Source: Tausonia pullulans
Taxonomy: Eukaryota; Basidiomycota; Tremellomycetes; Cystofilobasidiales; Mrakiaceae
Reading direction: 5' to 3'
DNA length: 64,000 bases
Assembly: GCA_951802195.1 (NCBI GenBank)
Contig: OX637625.1
Span: 62,001 to 126,000 of the forward strand
The translations under genes were made by a program, and so were the position numbers. The notes beneath the pieces were generated by a model, which saw only the letters and a list, made by a program, of their open reading frames with translations, did not search any database and was not told where the DNA came from. Shown here one piece after another: positions 10,901 to 22,343 of this stretch. How positions within the stretch are numbered: position 1 is the stretch's first letter; every line of letters starts with the position of its first letter.

Positions 10901-11249
10901 CCCCGCCGCGACGCTCATCGAGGCCCGCGAGTCCAAGCTCGCCGCCGCGCAGCAGAAGGCCTCCCAAGCGGCCGCGACCAAGGCTGCCGCGAGGGAGAAG
11001 CTGCTGGCCAAGATGGAGAAGGCCAAGATCCCTGCGGGGGAGATGTTCAAGCCGCCGCATGTCCCCGAGGGGACTTACTCGGCTTGGGACGAGCAGACGG
11101 GCCTGCCGACGAAGGATGGCGAGGGCGTCGAGCTGACGAAGGGCAAGGCAAAGAAGGCGGCCAAGGAACAGGAGGCCCAGAAGAAGGCCAACGTTGAGTA
11201 TGAGAAGTGGGCCAAGGAGGAGGCGGAGAAGGAGGCCACGACGGCTTAA
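7907..11249 (+). CDS. CRS1: Cysteinyl-tRNA synthetase, cytosolic and probably mitochondrial forms
   Basis: Class I aminoacyl-tRNA synthetase that charges tRNA-Cys. Exon 1 runs to 8140, then 8433-8521, 8589-8685, 8750-9025, 9095-9220, 9278-9611, 9671-10137, 10201-10563, 10635-10800, 10876-11249. From the ATG at 8012 the protein has 806 residues; from 7907 it gains 35. The zinc/adenylate region reads [17 protein letters not shown], with HMGH as the HIGH motif, and further zinc ligands in WHIECS and HHDNE. The KMSKS loop is present unaltered. The C-terminal 100 residues are Lys/Ala/Glu-rich, as in other eukaryotic CysRS. The 35-residue extension is rich in Leu, Pro, Ser and Arg and lacks Asp and Glu, like a mitochondrial presequence, so two starts probably give two locations. 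The downstream start gives the classical cytosolic N-terminus. Confidence 0.92.
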
Positions 11250-11514
11250 TGGGATGGCTTGCTCAGGGACGCTGATTGAACGAGAGGCCGAATGGCCGGG
11301 GGAGCAGGCAAGGACTGGCCCGGAACCGGCAGCGCAGCTCTCGCTCGCCCGCTCGCTCGGGAGAAACAGCCTGTGATAAACGGAAGAAAACGGAAGACAT
11401 GGTCGGCAAAACGCGGAAGTTAGAAGGACGAGAAAGAGCGAAACGGGGTAGCCCGAGGGAAGCTTGCGTCTCTCACTCTGTCTGCAACCACAACACCCCT
11501 CGCATTCTAGCACC

Positions 11515-13379
11515 ATGGACCCGCTCCCCGCCTCGCTTACAACAGCGCTGCTCGCCTGCCTCATCCCCCAGCCGAACGTGCCCCTCCCGCCGGACCTCCT
11601 CTCGACGGCGCTCCTTCAGCGTCACCACTTCCTCCCTCCGACGCTCGACGAGCCCCTCGCGCACTTCTCGCTCCTTTCCTCCGACCCGGCGACGCTCCAC
11701 GAGATCGGCCGCCACCTCGACGGTGTGAGCCGGCAGATGGGCGAGGCCGAGGTGGGTCATACATAATGAAAGCGCGAGCCAGCGATTGGGCTGAGTGCGC
11801 GTGGCCTTCTTTCGCTGATACAACCCCCCACCCTTCTCCCCTCTCCCTGCAGCATCCGAGCCTGAACCCCGGGTACTGGCTTCCCGATCAGGAGACCCTC
11901 CTCGCCCGCGTTGATCTCTACGCCTCCCCGCCCTCACCCGACGTCGGGCCCTCGCTCGCACTCACGTTCGTCTACGAGGGCGAGGGCAAGGGCTGGCGCT
12001 TCTACGACCTCACGCTCGCGGCCGTGCGCCAAGACGAGCCCTGGCGAACGAGTCTGGAGGAGGCCATCCAGCTCGCTGAGGCCAAGCGCGCCACCACCAT
12101 CACCAGCACCACCTCGATGTCAGCCGCCGCCGAGACCGCCGACGACAACGCCGAGGGAGGAGGTGTTGTTGCGAACGAGGAGGACTTCTGGGGCGGCTAC
12201 AGCTCGGACAGCGACGATGACGGCGTGGCGGCGGGCTTGACGCGCAAGGGCGGTGAGCCTGCTGCGTCCTTGTCGACGGACGGTGGCGACGGGGACGACT
12301 ACTGGTCGCGATACGGTATGTTGGCTCACTCACATGCCTCCACTTGAGCACAGTAGACTGAAGATCTCACTCCAACAGGCACTGTTGACGACGGCGTCGC
12401 CCCCTCGGCGCCCGCCACGCCCGCAGCGGCCCTCAAGTCTTGGCCATCACGTTTCGCTTCCTCACCCAAAATTGTCGAGCCCGGATCGTCACCAGCCATT
12501 TCCCCTCCTTCGCTCGAGGAGGTGCCTGCAGCTTGGGGGACGGGTGGGGAGAGCCCCGTCCGGCTCAACTGGACGTCACCGTTGCCCTCGAGCGAAGGGA
12601 CCTCCTCTAATGCCCCTTCTGCCGGCCTTTCCTCTCTTTCTGCCAACGGCACCAACGCCCGAAGACACCCCCTGGACAGGTCCGCGTCTGGCTCTTCCGA
12701 CCCCGGGTCGATGCCCGTCTTCCCCCCTCCGCCCTTCAAAGGCGCCACGCCCTCGACGTCCCCAGCTCTCCTGTACCACCCTCCACCTTCCCAAGCCTCA
12801 GGGATCCCCAGCCGGCATCGCCTCATGTTCCCGAACCATGGGGAGCTTCAGACGCACTCGGAGGAGTCCCTCTCCTCTTCCTCCTCGGCACCTTCCCCAC
12901 CCCGATCGTCGGCCTCGTCTTCCTCCAGGAGGAAGCGAACCACCACCGCCCCGAAGACCTCAGGCTCCCCCACCTCCTCCTCCTCCTCCTCGCCAGCCGC
13001 CCCTGCCTCCTCCTCCTCCCCCCCGCCCTCCAATGACGACGAGGCCACCAGCCGCCGCGCGACGCTCAAGCTCGCCCTCGCCTCCTTCTACCAGATGTAC
13101 CTCCTCACCCCCGGGCTCACCCCGGCCCAAGCCGCCGCCGACTTCCTCGCCGTCGCAGGCGGCGTCGTCGCCGAGGAGGCCTACAGCCCCAAGGCGAGCG
13201 TCGGGCTCTCGAGGAGCGGGAGCGGTCAGTCCGGCGCGACGGCGGCGTCGGCGTCGACGTCGTCGTCGAGGAGGCCCTCCTCGAGGAGGGCTGCTGCTTC
13301 AAAAGCGGCGAACCCCGGGACCGAGGGCGCCGCCGCCCGGGAGAAGTGGGGCTTGTTGAGAGATGAGCGGGGGGACTGA
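11515..13379 (+). CDS. Unrecognised protein with acidic-aromatic motifs and Ser/Pro-rich tail
   Basis: I do not recognise this 566-residue protein. Exons are 11515-11751, 11853-12315 and 12379-13379. Residues 1-155 look folded (LNPGYWLPDQETLLARVDLY, FVYEGEGKGWRFYDL). An acidic region follows with two similar motifs about 35 residues apart, EEDFWGGYSSDSDDD near residue 187 and DGDDYWSRYG near 224. The C-terminal half is Ser/Pro/Ala-rich and probably disordered, apart from one likely helix (TLKLALASFYQMYLL) near residue 450. No signal peptide or membrane segment is seen. The pattern of folded head, acidic aromatic short motifs and a long disordered tail would fit an adaptor or regulatory protein. 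It sits downstream of CysRS on the same strand with its own 265-bp upstream gap. Confidence 0.7.
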
Positions 13380-13520
13380 TGGACAAGAGGAGTCATCGAT
13401 GTGATCTATTTGTTTCTCTTGAAAAGACATTTTGGACGACGACATGGAAAAGAGAAAGAAAGAAAAAAAGAAAAAAAAAAGACAAAAACAATCCACCCAC
13501 TTTCCCTTCCTCTCTCCCTG

Positions 13521-13536
13521 CCCCCCCCCCCCCCCC
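13521..13536. repeat. Poly-C tract (16)
   Basis: A run of 16 C between the convergent gene at 11515-13379 and SEC7, next to an A-rich stretch at about 13448-13490. Confidence 0.8.
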
Positions 13537-13622
13537 TCTCCTTTTTTCCCCCCGTGCATAAAAGTCGATCTAAGATTTTGTAACCGGTTCTTCTCTTCCT
13601 CGCCTCTTCAACGCCGCCTTCT

Positions 13623-15021
13623 TCACGGTCTTGGAGCAGCAGGGATGATGCCCTTGACCTCGCCGACGCGGACGAGCATCCGCCGGAGACCTTCGCGGAC
13701 GTCCGGCGAGCTCTCGCGAAGGAGGAGGTCCGTCACGAGCGGGTAGACGGCGTCGAGGTGCGTTTCGAACTGAGAAAGGGGGCCGAGCGAGAGGAGGGGT
13801 TCGTCAGGTCAGCACGAATGGCTCTCTGGGCCAAGCCCGAAGGAGGTGGGTGCAATGAAAGCAGGGGGGGGGGGGGGGGGGGGGGGCAAAGAAGAGGGGG
13901 CGCGCACCGTCTCTGCCTCAAACGACACGTAGCCATGCAGGATCTGCGCGACGACCGGGCTCCAAGCCGAGATGTGTCGCAGCTGGGTCTCCGAGTCGAG
14001 CGCGTTGAAGTCCCGAAGGATGTCGAGCGAGAGCGGGACGAACTTGACGAGGACGCCCTTCTGGGTCGCCCGGTGGTCTTCCCTCGGGTCGGCGTACATC
14101 CTCAGCAGGTTGCTGACGAGCGTCGCAGCCGATGACGACTCCTGCTTGAGGAGGTTTGGCAGCTGCTTCATGAAGCCGACCTTCCACAGAGCGACGCGAA
14201 GCTCCTTGTCGGCATTGAAGCGACGCGCGAACTGGTAGCTGTCGTCGAGGACGCCGAGGAACCGGAGGAGGTGCTCGGCGGGGATCGTCTGGTGGACCTC
14301 ATCGTTGAGGAGGAGCTCGTGCGTTGTCTCGATCAGCAGCAGCTGGAGGACGCATTTCCGAATAATTTGACGGAAGACCCGTCGTCTGTCGGCTGCGGAG
14401 ATGCCTAAGGGGCCGCCATGGCTGTTGTTTGTTTTATTGCCATTGGTGGGGGCAGGTGTAGCGGCGACTTGGGCTGCAGGGAAGGGTAAGGGAGGGGGAG
14501 GGGGAAAGGGTTCAGCTCTCATTCGCTGACATCTGTCTGACAAAGTGCTTTAAAGCTCACCAGGCTCGTTGCTGTACGCTGGCGCATCTGGAAGTTCGTT
14601 CTCCGATCGGAGATTTTCGTCAAAGAGCATGTGGGCGAGGGTCGTCTGGAAGAGCTGGATGAACGCCGAGACGATGCGCTCCCATTTGGCCGGCGAGAGC
14701 TTGCGGACGTTGCTCTCGAGGAGCTGCTGGAAGCACGTCGTGCCTATCCGGGCCAGCGTGTCGTTCTCTGTAGGTGAAGGAAAAGCGGGTGAGTCAAAAA
14801 AAGGGCGTTTGCGGCGGAGAAACGCGCACGACGCACCCTGGTCAATGCAATAACAGAGCAGGTCGAGAAGCGGGTCGAGGAACCGCTCGAGGATCTCAAA
14901 GTAGAACGTGTAGAGGTCGACGAGGTTTCGGAGGGCAGTGACCATCGTCGTGCTGACCCAGAAGCTGGAAGTTGGAGCCGATCTTTTAGCCAACCACTCT
15001 CCACTCTCGCGCGCCAGGACG

Positions 15022-15052
<31 letters not shown>

Positions 15053-18000
15053 TGCTCACCTCATCTCCTCTTGCATCGGGCCGGAGCGTAGCGGCGCAAA
15101 GATCGGGAAGAGCACCTCCTGACAGACCGTGTCCCAGAAGTCCGGGCGGAAGGAGGCACCGTGGGTCTTGAGGGTCTCAAAGAGCGAGTCGAGGGCGCTG
15201 AGAGCAGAAGGGTCAGGATGAGGGCGAGAGACGAGCCTGGTCAACATCACCCGAACCCCCCCTTCACTCACACTCTTCGGACCTCGAGGTCATCGCCGTT
15301 CATGATGACGTCGTAAAAGCTGAACAGAACCGGGAACCAGAACCGGACCATTGGGTCGTCGATCGTCGACGTCTCACCCTCTGCGACGGCCTGAGCGACC
15401 GCCGCTGCGACGCCGGGGTGGCGCTCCTCGTTGAGCGAGCAGTCCGGGCAGGCGAGCATCGCCGGGACGACGCCGCGGAGCATCTCGATCGCCTGGAGCG
15501 AGATCTTTTGGTACTTGGAGACCTTGCAGAAGTCCGTCAAGCAGACGGTGAGGTCGGCAAAGGCGCCGTAGCGGACGACGTGCGCAAAATGCTGCTGGTT
15601 GATGAGTGTCACGAGCTCAAAGGCGTACGTCGCGACGCGCTCTGTGAATGGGATAGGCCGATCAGAGGATGAATGAGCAAGAAAACTAGGGACAAGAGGC
15701 AAGAGCCAGCTTACCCGTGAGCACCCGCGATGCTGCCGAAAAGACGCCAAACATGGTCCGCCATCCGGAGCGCATGTTGCCGACGCGGGCCTGGATCATC
15801 TGCTGGAGACACTGGAGAACCATGTCGCGAGCGTCCGAGTTGGTGTTGTGGATCATCGTGTACTCAAATGGCTTGAGGAAGTCCTTCTGGAACTGGAAGT
15901 GCGACAGCTCGTCCTTCTCGAGGAACCGCATCGCCAGCTGGCGGAGGGCGTCCAGGGCGAAGAAGCTGACGTTGGCGTTGTTGTGGCAGCAGACCTGGTT
16001 GAAGTGCTCGCCGAGGATCGACCAGATGTTGGACCACTCGAGTCGGATGCGACCCATGTTGTAGTACGAGATCTCGACGAGCTTCTGAAGACTGAAGAGT
16101 CTCGGGTGGTCCGACCGGCTCGATGACTGGATTTCCTCCCATGAGACATCGCTCAGCGCCTGAACGAACTCGACGATGGCGGAGCCCGAAAGGTGTTTGG
16201 AGAGGGAGAAGACCATGTCGGCCGCGACGGTGACCTGAGCCGAGCGGCTCTCGCTCGCAACGTCCTCGCCGGGTCCTCGGCGAGCGCCAGGGCGTCCGTT
16301 GGTGGCGGCCTTTTTGGAGGCGACCGAGCTGCATATCGGTCGGGCGGTTGGTCAGCCTGGGAGAGAGAGAGGAGAGGGAAAAAAAAAAGGAAAAAAAAAA
16401 AAAGGGAAAGGAGCGCCCACCTCCGGCGACCAATGTCCGGTGTCTCGATACCATTTGAGATGAGCTGCATCCGCTCGAGCTGGCTGACGCAGGTAAGGAC
16501 GTCGCGCCATGAGCCCTTGAGATAGTTGCCCTCGCTGACGGCAATCTCGAGTAGCGTCTTGATCGCCTCGACATTCTTGGGCTTCATCTCGCTCAGGTTG
16601 TCTATAGATTGAGGGGATGGCCAGCGATGGTATTAGCGATGGTAAGTCAGATTGGCCAGCCCGCGAACGACTACTCACTGAGGAAGGTGAACTTGGAGAG
16701 CGTCGAGACAAATGCGTTGCGCTCGAGCCCGAGGTCAAAGAGGCAGACGATCTTGATCGCATGCTTGAAGCCCTCGAGACACAGTTCGACGACCTCGAGC
16801 TCGTCTGTCTCCTGCAAGGGAGCCGAGAGCGCCGCGAGGAACGCCATCCATGCGACCTCAAACATCGGCCGGACGTGCTCGAGGTGCGACGCGCTGTAGT
16901 ACATCTCCTCGGACCCACGCGCGCCTCCGGCTCGACGCTGCTGGCGAAGCATCGTCTTGAAGAGCGCCTCGGACCTCGTCGTCATGCCCTCGGACTGGAG
17001 GACGTACGCCTCCCTTTGCCGGTCCCGCCCGACGTTGGCGATCGTTCCAGCGAGGCCACTCGCGACGGGGGCGATCTGAGGCACCTCGACTTCGTCCTTC
17101 ATCTTGATCTCGTTCTCCTGAATTTCGTCGTAGACCTCGCCGAGGAACTGCTCTGGCAAGTCCCGCCCATCGTTGATCCCTCGGTTGTTCTTGACGAACT
17201 CGGCCTTGGTCATTTTGGCCTGCTTCATGTTCTTGTTGTGGGCGTCCGTGTTGAGCATGATGACACTGAAGGCAAGGATGTAAGCCGTGTCGGCGTTGGC
17301 GAACTCGGTCCGAGGGTTGCCGGCGATGTAGCGTTCGGCGAATTTGAGGACGAAGCGGTCAATCTTTTGGGCCTCACCAGGCAGCCGGAACGCCTGGAGG
17401 TACGTCCGAACGGCGTCCGTGAAGCGCAGGTTCCGGAAGTCGAGCAGGTCGACAAAGGCATGCATCGTCGCAACGTTGGCGGCGTCGCTGGAAGAACACG
17501 GTCGGTCAGTGACCAGCTCGCTCGAACCGACGAGAGGAACGCGAAAGACTCACCCCTCACCGAGGTACTCGCCGATTGCGGCCTTGCTGAGACCGTCGGT
17601 TGCGAGGAGGAACTTGGCGATGTCGGTAGGCTCCATGCTCCGCACAAAGCCATGCTCAAGGAGGAATATGATGCCCTATAGGACGGCGGCACGCGCGCGG
17701 GTCAGCGTCACGTTCACGTTTTCGAGCGGTGTGAGCTAGGGACTCTCGACGTACAGCCTTGGGCTTTAAGTTGAATTTTTTAATGCCCTCCAGGAGCGTC
17801 GTCTTTCTCAGCTTGGCCGTCTCGAACCGTTCCGGGTCGTCTGAAGCCGCAACGCCGAGCTCGTCATCGTCGTCGTCGTTGGTGTTGCCGTTGAGGGCCG
17901 GGGTCGTCGGCTCGGGTATCAGCGTTTCCGCACCGCTGTCCTCGCTTGGTCGAGGCTGGTCGGGGCCTGCTCCCGCGGAGGCAGCACCTCGAGGCGCGGC

Positions 18001-20901
18001 CGTCCCCCACTGGACAAGCGAGCGCAGGATCGTGACGAGACACTCGAGTCCCTGTCGCTTGAGCTGCACCTCCGGCGGGAGGCTCGCCCAGCTCGGGTGG
18101 CCCCCGGGGAAGAGCGCCCCGCCTGCACCTGCACCCCCCCCGATCGAGTCCGATGCGCCGTGGCCGCCCATCGCGGAGGTCGTGAGGGACGGGGGGATGA
18201 TGGGTCCCTTGTCCAAGGGTCCGCCCCTTCCGCCTTCGTTCCGGCCGACGCCGCCCGCCTCCGAACCAGATGCGTTGGCCGAGGCACCTCCGATCCCTCC
18301 AGCCGTGGGAGCAAACTGCGTGGCGCCGAGCTTCGCGACAACCTCGACGAGCCGCTCGTAGATGTTCGCGAGCGCTGTTCGATCGCAGTCGTAGTTGAGG
18401 TAGATCTCAACGAGCGCCTGTGGGTCCCTCGCGAGCCTCAGGCAGACGCCCAAGACGAGCGACTTCTGGCGGAGCGTGGAGGTCCGCATCTCAAGGATCG
18501 GAAGGAAGATCTCGTTCAACAGGACCTCGATCTCCTTCTTCATCCTGCCACGGAGACCATGCATGACGTTCCAGAAGATCTCGACGGAGAGCTCAAAGAC
18601 CTGTCCGACGGGGGAGACGGCGTTCCGGGAAAGAGAGAGGCAGAGGTACTGCTTCGTCGCTTGGACGAACGTCGACCGAGGGGTTCCAGGCGTGGAGGAG
18701 GGGATGGTGATGTGCCGGGCAGCGAAGAGGACGATGTGCGCTTGGAGGATGGTGAGGATGAGGTGAAGTGAGAGCAGCTTGGACCGCATCGCGTGCGAGC
18801 GGAGCTCTCGGTCGCTGGTGGAAGAGCAACAAGCAGCGCTGTCAGCTCCGGAGATCCCAGCAAAATAAAAAATAATAAAAAATAATAATAAAAAAGGAAG
18901 CGACAGCCATACGCGTACCTCTCCGTCATAAGCGGCTTCATCGTGAGCTTGCAGAGAGCCCGGAAGACGAGGAATGCGTCCTTGACAAAGAGCTCCTGCT
19001 CCGTCAGCGGGACGGCGTCGGCGTCCGCCGCCTGGCTCAAGGAGGAGCCAGCGGGAGCGGGTCCATCGCTGTCGAGGTCGTCGCCAGGCCCGGCCTGGGC
19101 GTCGTTGGGGTTGGGGAGATTGAATGTTGAGCTGTGAGGAAGGAAGAGTGGGTCGGTGTCAGTATCGAACGGAGCAGAGAGAGAGAAAGAGAGAGAGAGG
19201 GGGAGAGAAAGACCAGGCGACGAACAGACTGGCGGGCTTGGAGGCAGCTGCCTCTCCTCCAGCGAGCTCGCCGTCCGCCGTCGGAGGGAGCGCGTTCAAG
19301 ATGCCGAGGCCAGCAGGCGGCGTGTCGGGGACAGTCGTTGGGGTTCGCTGGCCTTCGGCCCCCTGCTCCTGCTCGTCCTGCTCCTCGTCGTCATCGCCCC
19401 CGCTCTTGACCGAGACGGCCGAGGAGGACGCGGCGATGGACCCGGCTCGAGTGCGGTCTCCACCCGAGGTGTTGCTCGACGAGGGCGGGCCTGGCGTCGG
19501 AGGCGCCGTGGGGTGCTGGTGGTGATGGTGGCGAGCGGACGCGGCGACGTCGATGCGGCTGAAGACGTGGTGGACCATCTGGGTGAGCCCCGCCTGCGCG
19601 ACCATCTGGTTCGTCGGATCCGAGGAGAGGAGGAAGATGTTGTACACCGTCCGGACGGCCCTCAGGAGCGCCGAATGGTGGACGGGAAGCCCGGGAGAAA
19701 GGATGAGCGCGAGGAGCGACTTGACGACCTGGAGGGCGACTGCGTCGGGCGTCGACTCGGTGTACGTCGCGGTGATGATCGCGGTGAGCCGCTCGGCGAG
19801 CTCCGGGGCCGAGCCGTCGTCGAGGGCGAAGAACGAGTGCGAGACGAGCTTGGAGATGCAGTCGAGGGCCGTCGTCTGCAGCGCTGCCGACCGCGTCTCG
19901 CATGCGAGCCGCAGAGGCTCGAGAATCACGCTCTGGTCGAGGCGGGGCGCGTCCTCGGTCGGCGACGACGCGTTGGCGTTCGCGGCCGCCGACTTGAGGA
20001 CCTCGAGCGCTGTCGCGAGCGCCTTCTGCAGCGGCTGGGAGCGCCGGGCGTCCCGGTGCTTGGCCATCGTCTCGAGCGCCGAGAGGAGGTGGATCGTCGA
20101 GAGCGTCGTCGCGGGAAGCGTCCCGAGCGAGCCCGCGCGCGCGTGGCTCGGGTACGCGCCCGTCCCGCCGACGGACGACGACTGGGAGGAGACCGTCCGA
20201 TGGAGGGACGTCGCCGACGCCGACGGCAGCGGGGGGGCCATCATCGACGACCGGCTCTGGGACCGCGAGTGCGGCGAGGGGAGCGCCGGCCTGTCGTGGG
20301 GGGGGACAGCCGGCGGCGTCGAGGGCGAGGTGACCGTCGTCGCGAGGGGAAGGGGGGGCAGCGCCTGCCCCTCCGCGGGGGCGGCCGCCTTGGACGGGTC
20401 GTCGACGACGGGCACGATGTCTGGCTTCTGGTGCTGCTCCTGCTCCTGCTGCTGCTGTGGCTGTGGCTGCTGCTGCTTCATGCGGGCGACCTCGTCGCCG
20501 GACTCGGCGGTCGCGGGGGGAGCGTCGGCGGTCGCCTCGTCGACTCCGGCGGCGAGCGATGGAGGGAGACCAGCGGCGGCGGTCCCGGCGCTGGCTGGCC
20601 CCGTCGCCGCCTCCTCCCCCGCCGACGCGATGGAGACGGCAGCGGCGCCCGGCGCTGCGAGAGGCCTGTCGTCGAGCCGCCCGTCGGGGCTGCTGCCCTC
20701 GAGGGGAGCCACCGCTGGGCGCGAGGCGGCAGCCGCCCCGTCCGCCGCCTCGGCCGGCCGGGCGTGGGCACCCTGGCTGCCCTGGCTGGCGCCGTCCTTG
20801 GCGGGCGGCGTCGGCGGGGCCGAGTGGCCGTCGAGAGCGGCCGGCCCGTCGTGGGGTGTGGGTGTGGGTGGGGACGCGCCCTCGGAGAGATCTGGCGCCA
20901 T
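13623..20901 (-). CDS. SEC7: SEC7/BIG-type ARF guanine nucleotide exchange factor
   Basis: Large ARF-GEF of 2080 residues that would activate ARF GTPases at the trans-Golgi. Thirteen exons close in frame: 19214-20901, 18919-19131, 17755-18814, 17554-17675, 16679-17487, 16421-16601, 15715-16328, 15272-15641, 15060-15197, 14837-14964, 14561-14767, 13908-14473, 13623-13769. The N-terminal 190 residues are low-complexity (Ala/Pro/Gln). A DCB-type dimerisation helical region follows, then the HUS region with FWNVMHGLRGRMKKEIE. The Sec7 domain includes the catalytic loop FRLPGEAQKIDRFVLKFAERY with its glutamate finger, and SVIMLNTDAHN. HDS-type helical repeats fill the rest. The start at 20901 lies only 79 bp from the gap, so an additional upstream exon cannot be excluded. 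Introns hold poly-G, (CT)n and A-rich tracts. Confidence 0.93.
13864..13886. repeat. Poly-G tract (23) in the last SEC7 intron
   Basis: An uninterrupted run of 23 G on the plus strand, i.e. poly-C in the SEC7 transcript, within the intron between exons 12 and 13. It can serve as the pyrimidine tract of that intron. Confidence 0.85.
15025..15052. repeat. (CT)n microsatellite in a SEC7 intron
   Basis: About 13 CT units on the plus strand between SEC7 exons 9 and 10 (purine-rich in the transcript). Confidence 0.85.
18862..18896. repeat. A/T-rich low-complexity tract in a SEC7 intron
   Basis: AAAATAA/AATAATAA-like units, U-rich in the transcript, in the intron between exons 2 and 3. It stands out sharply from the GC-rich surroundings. 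Confidence 0.75.
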
Positions 20902-20979
20902 GGCTTGGGGTCGTGGTTGAAGGCCAACGCCCGCGCCCGCCGCCGCCCGCGCCTGGCCGTCCTGTCCTGGCCCGAACGG

Positions 20980-21179
20980 NNNNNNNNNNNNNNNNNNNNN
21001 NNNNNNNNNNNNNNNNNNNNNNNNNNNNNNNNNNNNNNNNNNNNNNNNNNNNNNNNNNNNNNNNNNNNNNNNNNNNNNNNNNNNNNNNNNNNNNNNNNNN
21101 NNNNNNNNNNNNNNNNNNNNNNNNNNNNNNNNNNNNNNNNNNNNNNNNNNNNNNNNNNNNNNNNNNNNNNNNNNNNNNN
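20980..21179. other. Assembly gap of exactly 200 N
   Basis: A run of 200 N flanked by GC-rich sequence and a G run. The round length suggests a placeholder. It hides the SEC7 promoter and the 3' end of the membrane-protein gene at 21197-22206. Confidence 0.95.
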
Positions 21180-21196
21180 GGGGGGGTGGGTCGCAC

Positions 21197-22206
21197 CTGG
21201 CGAATGACGATCGTCCAGCCCTGCATTCAACCGAAAAGCGTGTGCCCGGTCAGAGGGGTGTGTCTAGTCCGATATGACGGAGTAAAGGGGGGAGGGGGAG
21301 GGGGAGGGGGGGGGGGGGGGGGAGGGATCGCTCACCGCCTTGTTGATGACATAGATGAGGCGACTGCCGGCAACGGTCGAAAGACCGGCGAGCGCATACT
21401 GGAAGAGCGGGTTGTTGACGTGCTTGTTCGCTGGAGAAACAAAGCGGTGAGGTCTAATCGCGGCAGTGGAGAGGACAGGAACTCTCGCTCACCAACGTAG
21501 ATGAGGATGGAGAGAACTGAGGGACAGTGGCAGGGGGAGGGGGAGGGGTCGAACAGGACAAGGGACACAGGGAGACGCGCCAGTCAGCGAGACAGGTCGC
21601 GTGCATACGCCGTCCGTCAGGAGACCACTCCACGCACACGGCACGGCGTTGAGCATGCGCCAGAACTCATCTGAAATCGTCGGGTGCTGGGCGTATTGCT
21701 GGTGAATCATGCTGAAGCGGCGGGGCGAAGGAAGAGGAGTAGGAAAGCATCGAGACGACTTGGTCAAGGCCGACGACAACTTGCTCGCTCGCCTGTCTCA
21801 ACGCATACTCACATATCCATCGCCAGGTAGAGGAAGCTAAACGGGATGATCTGATCATAAAGGCAAGCAGCTCGCCATGGGTAGACTGTCCCGAGAGCGA
21901 TAGAGAGCGGCGAGGTCTGGGACAGGGCCGGCTACTCACCAGCATGATCGCGCGGAAAGTCTCGCCCATTTGCAACTCCGGATCCACCTCATCAGTCAGG
22001 CTTGATCCTGGGATCTTGTCGAGCAGGGTGTCCCCGGGCTTGACGGTGAAGTTAAGCGCTGAGGGCGGGAGGCCGCCCTCAGGGAAGCCCGCTGCCTCCC
22101 AGGCCTCTTGCGGAAGATCATCGGAAGCGGCGACCTCGTCATCGTCGTCGTAGTTGTCAGACTCGACTTCGGAGGCATCCGAGTGGTATTCGTCAATCTT
22201 GGGCAT
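21197..22206 (-). CDS. Unrecognised membrane protein with acidic N-terminus, 3' end lost in gap
   Basis: I do not recognise this family. Exons: 21940-22206, 21813-21850, 21638-21711, 21494-21517, 21336-21430, 21197-21220, then a donor that leads into the N gap. The first 89 residues are soluble and acidic, with SDASEVESDNYDDDDEV. Then come hydrophobic segments containing IIPFSFLYLAMDI, FLSILIYVANKHV and LFQYALAGLSTVAGSRLIYV, pointing to at least two or three membrane spans, and GWTIVIRQ at the last visible exon. The start at 22206 gives MPKIDEYHSD; an in-frame ATG at 22239 would add 11 residues. It faces the HAD gene across 137 bp, so they probably share a promoter. The two 24-nt exons are small but keep frame. 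Confidence 0.65.
21306..21322. repeat. Poly-G tract (17)
   Basis: Part of a G-rich stretch (about 21285-21325) inside an intron of the membrane-protein gene, close to the N gap. Confidence 0.8.
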
Positions 22207-22343
22207 GGCTGTGGTGGTCGTTGAGTATCGACGGGCCACGTGAAAGAGCAGAGGACGACGGGCTTACGTTGCACGGATGGCGCATTTGGACAGGCAACGA
22301 GCGCGTCTGCCTCTTAATAGGCTTCCAACGACCACCATCAACG
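22207..22343. promoter_or_regulatory. Short divergent promoter, membrane protein / HAD phosphatase
   Basis: Only 137 bp separate two start codons on opposite strands, so both genes must share this promoter. I see no recognisable operator. Confidence 0.6.

Noticed and set aside
15025-15052. CT and A/T-rich tracts as possible mobile-element remnants
   Set aside because: They are simple repeats inside introns, without terminal repeats, target duplications or coding relics.
16617-17681. Open frame of 354 codons on the plus strand opposite SEC7
   Set aside because: It is antisense to the Sec7 domain, whose sequence is certain; GC-rich coding DNA commonly leaves such shadow frames. No family motif is seen in it.
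19156-21226. Long frames on both strands that run through the N gap
   Set aside because: They are read through undetermined bases and are Arg/Gly/Pro-rich shadows of the SEC7 N-terminal exon.
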